DNA of 64,000 nucleotides from Sinorhizobium sp. BG8 (GTDB lineage Bacteria; Pseudomonadota; Alphaproteobacteria; Rhizobiales; Rhizobiaceae). The notes beneath the pieces were generated by a model. That model made no database searches. It worked only from the letters and a program-made list of their open reading frames with translations, and was not told the DNA's origin. A program made the position numbers and the translations under genes. The first letter of the stretch is position 1. Each line of letters starts with the position of its first letter. The DNA lies in assembly GCF_016864555.1 (NCBI RefSeq), contig NZ_CP044011.1, forward strand, positions 2,499,501 through 2,563,500, in the 5' to 3' direction. Shown in pieces: positions 26,335 through 34,253 of the stretch.

Positions 26335-27054
26335 ATGAATTTTGAACAGTGGCTGCAAAGCCGGCTGACCGCGCACGGCTACCCTGTCGGCACGATCGAC
26401 GAAGTGATCGGGCCTGTTACCGTCAATGCCCTCAAGGCATTCCAGAAGGCGCGCGGCGTCGAGGTAACGGGTGCAGCGGACGGAACGACCGTCAGTTTCT
26501 TGCGTATGCCGGCAAGCACCGTGCTGCCTGAGAACGCCGTCGCGGGTCGTGACGTTCAGCCGGCAACCGAAGCGCATCAACCGTCGGGCACGGTCTGGCC
26601 ACGGCAAGCGGACTGCATGTCGTTTTACGGCCCGGTTGGTCAGCGACAGACCACGATCGATATCCCTTTCGACATGTATCTCGCATGGGACAAGGGCACG
26701 CGCGTGCGGAAGATGACGCTGCATGAGAAGGTCGCGATTTCGGCCGGCATCGCGCTCAACAAGATTGCCGGCATCTATTCCGCGGCAGAGCGCAAGTCGC
26801 TCGGTATCGATCTGTTCGGCGGCTCGCTGAACGTTCGGCGCATGCGGGGCGGCTCCAGCTATTCGATGCATAGCTGGGGTATTGCCATCGATTTCGATCC
26901 GGAGCGCAACCAGCTGAACTGGGGACGGGACAAGGCGCGGCTTGCGCAGCCCGACGCCGTGCCGTTCTGGGTGGCATGGGAAAGCGAGGGCTGGCTTAGC
27001 CTCGGCCGCGCCAAGAACTTCGACTGGATGCATGTGCAGGCGGCGAGGCTCTGA
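26335..27054 (+). CDS. Phage endolysin: peptidoglycan-binding domain plus M15-type peptidase
   Basis: This 239-residue enzyme should cut peptidoglycan peptides at lysis. Residues about 5-55 form a PG_binding_1-like domain (TIDEVIGPVTVNALKAFQKA). The C-terminal half is an M15 metallopeptidase: zinc ligands H179 (SMHSWG), D186 (AIDFD) and H233 (WMHVQ) fit the family HxxxxxxD...H pattern. There is no signal peptide, so release depends on a holin or similar. ATG 26335 is preceded by AAAGGACAG; the upstream in-frame start at 26281 lacks a site. The next gene overlaps its stop by one base. Confidence 0.9.
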   Translation: MNFEQWLQSRLTAHGYPVGTIDEVIGPVTVNALKAFQKARGVEVTGAADGTTVSFLRMPASTVLPENAVAGRDVQPATEAHQPSGTVWPRQADCMSFYGPVGQRQTTIDIPFDMYLAWDKGTRVRKMTLHEKVAISAGIALNKIAGIYSAAERKSLGIDLFGGSLNVRRMRGGSSYSMHSWGIAIDFDPERNQLNWGRDKARLAQPDAVPFWVAWESEGWLSLGRAKNFDWMHVQAARL

Positions 27055-27293
27055 TGGATCGGTCATGGTTCTGGCGGCGTGTGGCCGTGTTCAGCACGCT
27101 TGGCGTCTGCTTTGCTCTTCTCTTCTGGCTTGCGCTGTTCGGCAAGGATACCGGCCTCAACCGCGACATAGTCAGCGGTGCGTTTATGCTGCTCGGAATC
27201 GTCATCACCGGCTACGTCTTCGGCGCGGTCTGGGATGACAAGATCAAGGGCAGCGAGCGCCGGTCGCCGGACGAGACGAGGCCGCTCCCATGA
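27054..27293 (+). CDS. Small two-TM protein, candidate holin
   Basis: This 79-residue protein has two hydrophobic segments (about residues 9-29, VAVFSTLGVCFALLFWLALF, and 38-58, IVSGAFMLLGIVITGYVFGA) and a charged C-terminal tail. Its size, topology and place between endolysin and spanin genes fit a class II holin, but no family motif proves it. Both ends overlap neighbouring genes, giving a tight lysis operon. Confidence 0.6.
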   Translation: MDRSWFWRRVAVFSTLGVCFALLFWLALFGKDTGLNRDIVSGAFMLLGIVITGYVFGAVWDDKIKGSERRSPDETRPLP

Positions 27294-27712
27294 GTGTTCT
27301 CGTTTCGATTGTCAAACAGATCGGGTTCGCCGGCTGCGTCATCCTCGCGCTGCTGGCCTACTACGAAGGACTTCCGATCGTCCGCGAGATCCCCTTCGTC
27401 GACCGGGTTCCGTTCCTTCGTGACGTCATCGTCGGGCGGGTGAAGACGGAAAGAGCCAAGGCCGCCGAAGCCGCGATCGAGGGCTACGTGCAGCGCTCCA
27501 AGTTGGCCGCCGCAAATGCGCTCTTGGCCAAGGCGAATGAGGAGGCCTTGCTCGCGACCCGCAAGGCCAGAGAAGCGGAGGCGCAGGCGAAAGCCGCGCG
27601 TATCGCCGAAAAACAAGCAAACGAAAGGTTGGAAGATGCGATTGCCAAGGACACTGGCGACGATGGCTGCACTTGGTCTGACGGCGATCTTGAGTGGCTG
27701 CGGAACCACTGA
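27290..27712 (+). CDS. i-spanin-like protein (Rz-like)
   Basis: This 140-residue protein has one N-terminal membrane segment (about residues 8-25, IGFAGCVILALLAYYEG) and a long alanine/glutamate-rich coiled coil (about 50-115, AKAAEAAIEGYVQRSKLAAAN onward, shortened). That is the architecture of inner-membrane spanins, which fuse inner and outer membranes in the last step of lysis. The 3' end overlaps a lipoprotein gene in the +1 frame (27636-27712), the classic Rz/Rz1 arrangement, which supports the call strongly. Confidence 0.82.
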   Translation: MSVLVSIVKQIGFAGCVILALLAYYEGLPIVREIPFVDRVPFLRDVIVGRVKTERAKAAEAAIEGYVQRSKLAAANALLAKANEEALLATRKAREAEAQAKAARIAEKQANERLEDAIAKDTGDDGCTWSDGDLEWLRNH

Positions 27713-27971
27713 CCAGATCCGCCAGGCAGAGCAAGCCGCTGCGACAACGGCGACCGCTTCGGCCTCGACAGGCCTTCCCGATTGGCCGGACTACTGCCGC
27801 GACAAAATGCCGGGCGTTGATCCGAAGGTGGGCGAGAAAGCCCGCTGGACGATCAAGCGCTGGGAGATCGTCCACGAAAACGATAATGCCCGCACCGCAT
27901 GGTGCGCGGGCTTCTACGACGACGTGCGGGCGAGTGTGGCAAACCCCGCTGTATCTATAGCACCGAACTAA
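27636..27971 (+). CDS. o-spanin-like lipoprotein (Rz1-like), overlapping the i-spanin gene
   Basis: This 111-residue protein starts MRLPRTLATMAALGLTAILSGC, a lipoprotein signal peptide with lipobox LSGC (lipidated Cys22). After processing, a Thr/Ala-rich linker leads to a domain with WPDYCRDKMPGV and TAWCAGFYDD, two cysteines that may pair. ATG 27636 is preceded by GGAAG; the frame is open upstream to 27516 but that extension is arginine-rich and has no signal peptide. It lies partly inside the i-spanin gene and should be its outer-membrane partner. Confidence 0.8.
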   Translation: MRLPRTLATMAALGLTAILSGCGTTDQIRQAEQAAATTATASASTGLPDWPDYCRDKMPGVDPKVGEKARWTIKRWEIVHENDNARTAWCAGFYDDVRASVANPAVSIAPN

Positions 27972-27982
27972 CTGGAGCCGAA

Positions 27983-28321
27983 ATGTCCCCACCTGAAATC
28001 GATGCCGCCATGCACCAGCAGCTCGGCTCCCTCGACGCGAAGGTCGATCGCATCCTTGCCGACCAAGACCAGGCGAGGGCAGACCGGAAGCAGCAATACC
28101 AGAAGGCGGAGATGACCGACCGGCGGATTGACGACGTTGACCGCAAGCTCGCTGATCTAGATACCCGCTTGAAGAAAATGGAACCGATCACCGCGGACAT
28201 CGGACGGTGGAAGGAACGCTTCATCGGAATGCGGCTTTTGATCGTGGTGGTGGCCGCGACATTCGGCGCAACCCTTGCGACCTTCGGCAAGTGGATTGCC
28301 GTCAAGCTCGGGCTGAGCTGA
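27983..28321 (+). CDS. DUF1515-like protein with C-terminal membrane anchor
   Basis: This 112-residue protein has an N-terminal coiled-coil (QQLGSLDAKVDRILADQDQA to about residue 70) and one C-terminal membrane segment (LLIVVVAATFGATLATFG, about 86-103). It looks like the DUF1515 family known from rhizobia and their phages. The role is not known; position after the spanins suggests a lysis accessory or antiholin-like function. ATG 27983 has GGAGCC upstream. Confidence 0.7.
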   Translation: MSPPEIDAAMHQQLGSLDAKVDRILADQDQARADRKQQYQKAEMTDRRIDDVDRKLADLDTRLKKMEPITADIGRWKERFIGMRLLIVVVAATFGATLATFGKWIAVKLGLS

Positions 28322-28423
28322 TCACCAAACCCCGAGCAGCATTCCTATTCGGATGATGATTCCAATCACCGCCGAAAGGCAGACGATCATTCCCAGAGAG
28401 TAGATTAGGACGGTGCGGGCCAT
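28322..28423 (-). CDS. 33-aa single-TM micropeptide
   Basis: The frame reads MARTVLIYSLGMIVCLSAVI followed by a second hydrophobic run and ends GVW. Nearly all of it is hydrophobic, so it should be membrane-embedded. It begins six bases after the stop of the small cysteine protein gene, as the last member of a minus-strand chain. Its ribosome site is weak (GCGAGC), so the call is tentative. No homologue is known to me. Confidence 0.45.
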   Translation of the reverse strand: MARTVLIYSLGMIVCLSAVIGIIIRIGMLLGVW

Positions 28424-28428
28424 GCTCG

Positions 28429-28607
28429 CTATGCTGGTGTATCCTGCCGCATTATGTCAATCGGCCGATGCTCCATACAGAACCAGTCAACCCGCCCCTG
28501 GCGCCGGTTCTCAAAGCCGAACGCCCCCACTCCTTGCAGCCCGGATGCTCGCAATAATGCTCGACGTGCAAATTGTCCGTCTTGGTGGAGTTCTTCTCGT
28601 CGCTCAT
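28429..28607 (-). CDS. Small cysteine-rich protein, frame broken by a one-base deletion
   Basis: ATG 28607 overlaps the stop of the upstream 118-aa gene (ATGA). The zero frame reads MSDEKNSTKTDNLHVEHYCE then HPGCKEWG, and the -1 frame after the C5 run at 28524-28528 reads FGFENRRQGRVDWFCMEHRP and ends at 28429. One added G on the coding strand would join them into 59 residues with a C-x4-C and C-x2-H pattern resembling a zinc ribbon. The break is most likely a homopolymer error, but a real pseudogene is possible. Confidence 0.6.
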
Positions 28608-28960
28608 TCAGCTTCTTCCCGTCTGCTTTTCATCCTGCGCTCCAGCGCGAGGACATCCTCGATATCCTCCGGCACCATGCCCCGCAGCTTGCCAGCCATG
28701 AAGTTTTCATAGGCATCCTCGCAAGCCTTTGCCCCCAGCCGGGACGTCTCCGCTCTCCCGTACCATCCCACGATCAACGTCGGATTCTTCTTGAGCCCGT
28801 GCAGGCACGTCAAGTTCCATTCCCAGCTGTTGCTTGGATCATTCGGAGGCTGGATCAGCCTGCCGAAACCGCGCTCCCCATCGTAGGCATGGAAGCCGGT
28901 GTCGGATGGGCCATCTTTCACCCAGCGGTATCGCGGCCTGGGGCCTTCCTTGTCCGTCAT
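28604..28960 (-). CDS. Hypothetical prophage protein, 118 aa
   Basis: The protein begins MTDKEGPRPRYRWVKDGPSD and has a Trp-rich centre (SNSWEWNLTCLHGLKKNP) and a charged helical end (PEDIEDVLALERRMKSRREE). ATG 28960 overlaps the stop of the 77-aa gene and is favoured over the longer frame from 29137. I do not recognise the family. It is the second gene of the minus-strand chain next to attR. Confidence 0.65.
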   Translation of the reverse strand: MTDKEGPRPRYRWVKDGPSDTGFHAYDGERGFGRLIQPPNDPSNSWEWNLTCLHGLKKNPTLIVGWYGRAETSRLGAKACEDAYENFMAGKLRGMVPEDIEDVLALERRMKSRREEAE

Positions 28961-29190
28961 CGCTGTTTCTCGATCGCTTTTCGAATCGCCGCGTCTGTCT
29001 CGGCGTTCGCGTTCATAGCCAGGATGTGATTGTCCGCAAGCGAGGCAATTGCCTGGCAGGCTTCTTCCTCGTTCCAGCCGGCTTGCATGGCGCGCCAGAT
29101 CAGTTCCTGGAACGCAGCCTCGATTGCTTCCTCGCAATCAAGCGATCGGCAGTGGATGTCTGTTTGGTGAGGTGAGGGGATACTTTGCAT
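28957..29190 (-). CDS. Hypothetical prophage protein, 77 aa
   Basis: The protein begins MQSIPSPHQTDIHCRSLD and is mostly helical (EEAIEAAFQELIWRAMQAGW, then EEEACQAIASLADNH). An AGGAGG ribosome site lies seven bases before ATG 29190. That site is itself part of a perfect hairpin (see 29197-29214). First gene of a minus-strand chain that overlaps by ATGA with the next gene. Function unknown. Confidence 0.7.
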   Translation of the reverse strand: MQSIPSPHQTDIHCRSLDCEEAIEAAFQELIWRAMQAGWNEEEACQAIASLADNHILAMNANAETDAAIRKAIEKQR

Positions 29191-29196
29191 CGAGCG

Positions 29197-29214
29197 CCTC
29201 CTATTCTGAGGAGG
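29197..29214 (-). promoter_or_regulatory. Hairpin sequestering the AGGAGG ribosome site
   Basis: On the coding (minus) strand CCTCCT (29214-29209) pairs perfectly with AGGAGG (29202-29197) around a six-base loop. The second arm is the ribosome site of the 77-aa gene, so translation could be held low unless the hairpin is opened. Confidence 0.5.
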
Positions 29215-29326
29215 TAGGGCGCGGCATCAATGTAGGCAAACGAACCGAGTACAGCGTTCTGACACGGCAGACCGGCTTTGCAACACATGAGTGACACGCC
29301 GGCCTGTAATCATTGAAAGATCTGGA

Positions 29327-29373
29327 AGCCTTCCAAGCTGAATACGCGGGTTCGATTCCCGCTACCCGCTCCA
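29327..29373 (+). other. attR: 3' part of tRNA-Gly(UCC)
   Basis: The bases from the anticodon loop (CTTCCAA at 29330-29336, anticodon UCC) through the variable loop, T-arm (GCGGGTTCGATTCCCGC) and acceptor end with CCA (29373) are those of a tRNA-Gly. The D-arm and 5' acceptor strand are absent; the preceding bases are phage sequence. A 3'-tRNA fragment at a prophage edge is the usual mark of integration into a tRNA gene. The complete tRNA should lie at the left prophage end, outside the window. In enterobacteria glyT (UCC) also lies next to tufB, which agrees with tufB following here. Confidence 0.88.
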
Positions 29374-29527
29374 GCTCTCCCAATCGCCCGCGAGAGCAAC
29401 TTGGCGCACGCGCCATCAATGCCGCCGGCGACACTCATGCTTCCAGTTCACCTTGCCGCGAATCTTCCAGCCGATTCGGTGTTCAGCCGAACCTGCTGAT
29501 CTCTATGGACATCGCGATGGATCTTCG

Positions 29528-29662
29528 TCAGTTCAGGGGAATGCGGACGCCGCCTGCATCCCGGGGCTGCGCATAGGTCGTGTTGTTCGAGGCGGTGCTT
29601 GTGCATCCTGAGAGTGCCAGGAGTGCGGTTGCGACGACGACAAGCAAGGCTCGATTGGGCAT
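29528..29662 (-). CDS. 44-aa small lipoprotein
   Basis: The frame reads MPNRALLVVVATALLALSGC, a lipoprotein signal peptide with lipobox LSGC, followed by 24 residues (TSTASNNTTYAQPRDAGG-type). ATG 29662 is preceded by GGAGAG at a good distance. It is too short for most gene finders. It lies on the host side of attR just after the frameshifted small gene, and may be co-transcribed with it. Function unknown; small entericidin-like or spanin-like lipoproteins are possible. Confidence 0.6.
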   Translation of the reverse strand: MPNRALLVVVATALLALSGCTSTASNNTTYAQPRDAGGVRIPLN

Positions 29663-29698
29663 GTAACTCTCCAATGCTGAACGGTGGGTGGGGGTGGT

Positions 29699-29934
29699 CT
29701 ATGCCTGCGCGGACCAGGAGGCGGCGCACTCGGTTTCTGTGTCGGGGTACGTCTGCTCCTCTGGCTGCCACAGTCGCCAAGGACGTATCCGATCAGAACG
29801 CCCGTATCGGGATCGTTGCGCATGCGGTCCCAAAAGGCAAGGGAGCACAGTAGCTCCCGATCGCCCGCGGCGGATGCACCGTCCCATGGGTGAGCAGCCT
29901 GAGAGCCGCCATTCCGTGCTCCGAGCCCTAACAA
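29699..29934 (-). CDS. Small hypothetical protein, frame broken by an apparent one-base deletion
   Basis: From TTG 29934 (AAGGGA nine bases upstream) the frame reads through GDRELLCSLAFWDRMRNDPD and IGYVLG, then turns into low-quality Pro/Arg sequence. Just there, the neighbouring frame begins a protein-like ending (LWQPEEQTYPDTETECAASW) and stops at 29699. One extra G at about 29775-29785 would join them into about 78 residues. The break fits the same homopolymer-loss pattern as fusA, rpsJ and adk. Family unknown. Confidence 0.45.
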
Positions 29935-29985
29935 TGCGCCATGTCCCTTCTATATTCCTTTGACAGCGTTCGGAGGGCTCAGGTC

Positions 29986-30339
29986 ATGGAAGCATTTCGG
30001 GAATTCTCGGCCAGCGCAAACGGCGATCGCTGGTTCGTGGGCAGGGATGAAGGAACGGGTGAACTCGTCGTGCTGCACAGGGCCAATCCGTCGTCCGGCG
30101 GCGCCGAGACGATCACTCCGGTGGATCTGTTCCTGGCCACCGATCCTTCGCACCCCGAGCGACAAGCGCTGGCAGCGTTTCTCGAAACGGTCGAGCGCGG
30201 GGAGGGAGCGGACAAGACGCAACAGTCCGGGCCTGATCCTGCTGTCGCGGACACGATGCCGGATGAGCCGTCAGGGAAGGCCGATCAGCCGCAGAGGTTT
30301 CTCTCCACGGTCATGGGGTTTCTCTCGGGCGTCCGCTGA
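29986..30339 (+). CDS. Small hypothetical host protein, 117 aa
   Basis: The protein begins MEAFREFSASANGDRWFVGR, continues with GTGELVVLHRANPSSGGAE and TPVDLFLATDPSHPERQALA, and ends in a basic/hydrophobic segment. ATG 29986 has GGAGG at 29972-29976; the frame is open from 29941 but without a site. I do not recognise the family. It lies on the host side of attR, upstream of tufB. Confidence 0.6.
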   Translation: MEAFREFSASANGDRWFVGRDEGTGELVVLHRANPSSGGAETITPVDLFLATDPSHPERQALAAFLETVERGEGADKTQQSGPDPAVADTMPDEPSGKADQPQRFLSTVMGFLSGVR

Positions 30340-30852
30340 AGTCCGGTTGTTCGCGGCTGTACGGACGGTCCCGGCCGCTCGAACCCCGGCGGTCACTTCG
30401 CCCGTGTGCATTTCACTTCTGTCTAAGGCAAGGAAAAGCTGTAGCTCGGTCTCGTGCAACGCTGGATACCTGGGAAATCGGGGCGAAACTGTCGTGCAGG
30501 CAACCGTTTGGTTGTATCGTTCGGTCGAAACCGATGCCATTCGCGCACCGCTCCTCAGTGTTCGCGTGCGCGCTCCCGGCGTGATGCGTCGAGGAACTGT
30601 GTCGCGACCGGCGGCGCACCTCATGTCATGAATGAGGAAATTATCGCAAAGCGCTAATCAACGTGACCTTTTGGCAAGCGACATCCGCGGCAGGTCCTGC
30701 TGCTTCGCCCGTGGGTCCGTGCCACGATCGCGGCGGCGCTCCTGCTGGCGTGCCCGCGCATTTAGCGCTTGCGCAAACGTTGCGAAAGCCTTAAACGGCT
30801 GCCAAACCGGAAGGGCCGGTTCGCCCAACTTTCGTTTACAGGAAAGATTCAC
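30340..30852 (+). promoter_or_regulatory. 513-bp region upstream of tufB
   Basis: No convincing gene is present. A small hairpin (AACCGG at 30805-30810 with CCGGTT at 30816-30821) lies in the tufB leader, and AGGAAAG at 30840-30846 is the ribosome site. A weak promoter-like pair (TTGCGC at 30769, TAAACG at 30792, 17-base spacing) could drive tufB. The rest shows no structure I can support. Confidence 0.45.
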
Positions 30853-32028
<1,176 letters not shown>

Positions 32029-32053
32029 TTGCTCGCGCGATCCCCAATAGAGA

Positions 32054-32079
32054 GCCCCGCCGGAAACGGCGGGGCTTTT
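32054..32079 (+). terminator. Rho-independent terminator after tufB
   Basis: A 9-bp perfect stem (GCCCCGCCG at 32054-32062 and CGGCGGGGC at 32067-32075) with a GAAA loop is followed by TTTT. It ends the tufB transcript 26 bases after the stop codon. Confidence 0.92.
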
Positions 32080-32095
32080 GCGTTTCAGGGGGATG

Positions 32096-32602
32096 ATGGC
32101 AATCGTGGTCCTGACAGGTGCCTCCGGGGCAGGGAAGACGACGATTGCGCAAGCGGTGCGGGCGGCACGCCCCGACATGCCTGTCCTCCACTTTGACAGT
32201 ATCGGCGTGCCTGAGACGGCGCGGATGATTTCCGACTTCGGCTCGCCGGAGGCGTGGCAATATGCGATGGTGCTGGAATGGATGCGGCGCCTGAAGGTCT
32301 TGAGAAGCGGGGCGTCCGCTGTCCTGTTCGAGGGACAGGCCCGGCTCGCCTTCCTCAAGCACGCTGCAGCGGCGGTCGGCGGCGTGGCCTATCGTCCGAT
32401 CCTTGTCGATTGCGACGACCAGACCCGGCGGCAGCGGTTACGCGTCAATCGCAACCAGCCGGAACTCGCAACGCAAGACATGATGAACTGGGCGCTCTAT
32501 CTTCGTAAGGAGGCCGCGGAGTACGGGGCGGACATACTGGATACGTCGGGAATGGCGATCGACGCATCTGTGGCAAGGGTTCTTGCCCGGCTCGATCAGT
32601 GA
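32096..32602 (+). CDS. P-loop nucleotide kinase-like ATPase
   Basis: This 168-residue protein begins [20 protein letters not shown] with a Walker A motif (GASGAGKT) and a second motif [11 protein letters not shown], and resembles small AAA/adenylate-kinase-like proteins. ATG 32093 or 32096 is possible; both follow CAGGGGG closely, and I use 32096. It begins just after the tufB terminator and ends 29 bases before the epimerase gene, with which it may be co-transcribed. Substrate unknown. Confidence 0.75.
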   Translation: MAIVVLTGASGAGKTTIAQAVRAARPDMPVLHFDSIGVPETARMISDFGSPEAWQYAMVLEWMRRLKVLRSGASAVLFEGQARLAFLKHAAAAVGGVAYRPILVDCDDQTRRQRLRVNRNQPELATQDMMNWALYLRKEAAEYGADILDTSGMAIDASVARVLARLDQ

Positions 32603-32631
32603 AACATGAAACGGTTGGGAGGAAATATTTG

Positions 32632-33525
32632 ATGACGAAGCGTATTCTGTTCACCGGTGGCTCGGGCAAGGCTGGCCGGCACGTCGTGCCCTATCTAGTC
32701 GCGGCCGGATACGACGTTCACAACGTCGATCTCGTTCCTCTTGAGAGCCCCGGCGTCACCAATCTTTTGGCCGACATCACCGATTCGGGTCAGATGTTTA
32801 ATGCGCTTTCCATGCATCGTTCGCTTCCCGATCTCGACAAGCAGCCGCACGGGCATACCTTCGATGCCGTCGTGCACTTCGCGGCCATTCCGCGCATTCT
32901 CATCCGGCCGGACAACGAGACCTTCCGTGTCAACACGATGGGCACGTACAACGTGATCGAGGCGGCCGTGAATCTCGGCGTCAGCAAGGTGATCGTTGCT
33001 TCGAGCGAGACCACCTACGGCATCTGCTTTGCCGAGGGAGACAGGGACTTCCACAGTTTCCCGCTGGAGGAAGACTACGACGTCGATCCGATGGATTCCT
33101 ACGGGTTGTCCAAGGTACTGAACGAGAAGACGGCCCGGGCCTTTGCCGAGCGATTCGGCGCGGACATCTATGCGCTGAGAATCGGCAACGTGATAGAGCC
33201 GCATGAATACGATCTGTTCCCCGCCTTCCTCGCCGATCCGCCCCTGCGCAAGCGCAATGCGTGGAACTATGTGGATGCGCGCGACCTTGGCCAGGTAGTG
33301 AAGCTCTGCATCGAGAAGGACGGGCTCGGCTATCAGGTGTTCAATGCCGTCAACGACAGCGCCGTGTCGAATCTCCCGTCGAGGGAGCTCGCCGCGCGGT
33401 ATTTCCCGAACGTGCCGTTCACCCGGGAGATCGGTGAACATGAAGGCCTGATGTCCAACCGCAAGATTCGCGAAGTGCTGGGCTTCCGCGAGGAGCATGA
33501 CTGGCGGAAATATGTGTTCGTATAG
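32632..33525 (+). CDS. NAD(P)-dependent epimerase/dehydratase family oxidoreductase
   Basis: This 297-residue protein has the Rossmann motif TGGSGKAGRH near the N-terminus and an active-site Y-x3-K (SYGLSKVLNEK) near residue 160, with an upstream SSETTYG segment, as in extended short-chain dehydrogenases acting on nucleotide sugars. ATG 32632 follows GGGAGGAAA; the earlier GTG 32599 lacks a site. Its presence between tufB and tRNA-Trp breaks the more usual tuf/tRNA-Trp/secE contact. Substrate unknown. Confidence 0.85.
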   Translation: MTKRILFTGGSGKAGRHVVPYLVAAGYDVHNVDLVPLESPGVTNLLADITDSGQMFNALSMHRSLPDLDKQPHGHTFDAVVHFAAIPRILIRPDNETFRVNTMGTYNVIEAAVNLGVSKVIVASSETTYGICFAEGDRDFHSFPLEEDYDVDPMDSYGLSKVLNEKTARAFAERFGADIYALRIGNVIEPHEYDLFPAFLADPPLRKRNAWNYVDARDLGQVVKLCIEKDGLGYQVFNAVNDSAVSNLPSRELAARYFPNVPFTREIGEHEGLMSNRKIREVLGFREEHDWRKYVFV

Positions 33526-33597
33526 GACGATAGCGGGTCCGCGGGTATGAATAGCGGGGAGGCGGCGATCAATTGTGAAAAAATCTGCATCCCGCCC

Positions 33598-33626
33598 TTG
33601 CCAATTCGTCGGCAGCGCCGTAAAGA
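33598..33626 (+). promoter_or_regulatory. Candidate promoter for tRNA-Trp
   Basis: TTGCCA at 33598-33603 (five of six -35 consensus bases) is separated by 17 bases from TAAAGA at 33621-33626. The tRNA starts about 50 bases further on. Confidence 0.45.
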
Positions 33627-33676
33627 CGCCCTGCCTCGTGTGATGCTCTTCCGAAGCGAAGGGTTCCAAGGCAGTT

Positions 33677-33751
<75 letters not shown>

Positions 33752-34036
33752 CTTCCTCGTCAGCGCAGAGTGTTGCAGCGATGATGGTATCGGCTAACTG
33801 GAAGTTTACTTCCGCAGGAACGCAGCGCACTGAAAAACGAAAGCAATTTGGTGCTCTGGGTCATTGGCGTGCGGCTGCTTCTTTCGTTTCGGCGAGAGGG
33901 CGGGGCGCTATAAATTCGCGAAAAGTCCGTTTGCCTCTTGTGAAAAAGGGAATCGGGCTTTATGTAAAGCAAAACAGACACGCGGTGCGTGGGGCTGATG
34001 TTTCAGCTTTACGCGCCGTAATGGCGTGGGCATTCA
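33752..34036 (+). promoter_or_regulatory. Region between tRNA-Trp and secE
   Basis: No gene is supported here. TATAAA at 33909-33914 is a good -10 element, but its -35 (GTTTCG at 33886-33891) is poor. This stretch probably carries a secE-nusG promoter as well as the tRNA 3' processing region. Confidence 0.4.
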
Positions 34037-34237
34037 ATGGCATCGAAGACAAATCCATTTACGTTTCTGCAGCAGGTCCGCTCTGAGACGGCGAAAGTCA
34101 CTTGGCCGTCGCGACGTGAGACGATGATCTCGACCGTCATGGTTTTGATCATGGTCTTTTTTGCGGCGCTGTTCTTCTTCGCTGCGGACCAACTGATGGG
34201 ATGGCTGATCGGCCTTATCCTGAACGTCGGCACGTAA
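34037..34237 (+). CDS. secE: Preprotein translocase subunit SecE
   Basis: This 66-residue protein has the SecE pattern: a cytosolic amphipathic helix (FLQQVRSETAKVTWPSRRE) and one membrane segment (about residues 30-52). It clamps SecY in the membrane. Its length is typical for alphaproteobacteria, which lack the extra two TM helices of the E. coli protein. nusG follows 16 bases later and tRNA-Trp lies upstream, the usual order. Confidence 0.97.
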   Translation: MASKTNPFTFLQQVRSETAKVTWPSRRETMISTVMVLIMVFFAALFFFAADQLMGWLIGLILNVGT

Positions 34238-34253
34238 CTGGTTGGAGATGAGC

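Larger units (their letters stand above)
1..29373 (+). mobile_element. Prophage, right part (myovirus; left end outside window)
   Basis: A continuous run of packaging, head, contractile-tail, fibre, cargo and lysis genes fills this span and ends at a partial tRNA-Gly that acts as attR. The packaging and head genes are lambda/HK97-like (Nu1-like, GpA terminase, gpW, gpB portal, prohead protease, HK97-fold capsid); the tail is Mu-like with a sheath, so the particle should be a myovirus. All structural genes appear intact, with many ATGA stop/start overlaps. No integrase, repressor or replication gene is in the window; they should lie to the left. Intactness of the whole prophage cannot be judged from here. 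Confidence 0.93.

Noticed and set aside
29313-29373. Complete tRNA-Gly gene
   Set aside because: The acceptor 5' strand, D-arm and most of the 5' anticodon stem are missing, so it is a 3' fragment formed by integration.
33781-34086. 101-codon frame between tRNA-Trp and secE
   Set aside because: No ribosome site or family resemblance, and it overlaps the start of secE. More likely leader sequence.
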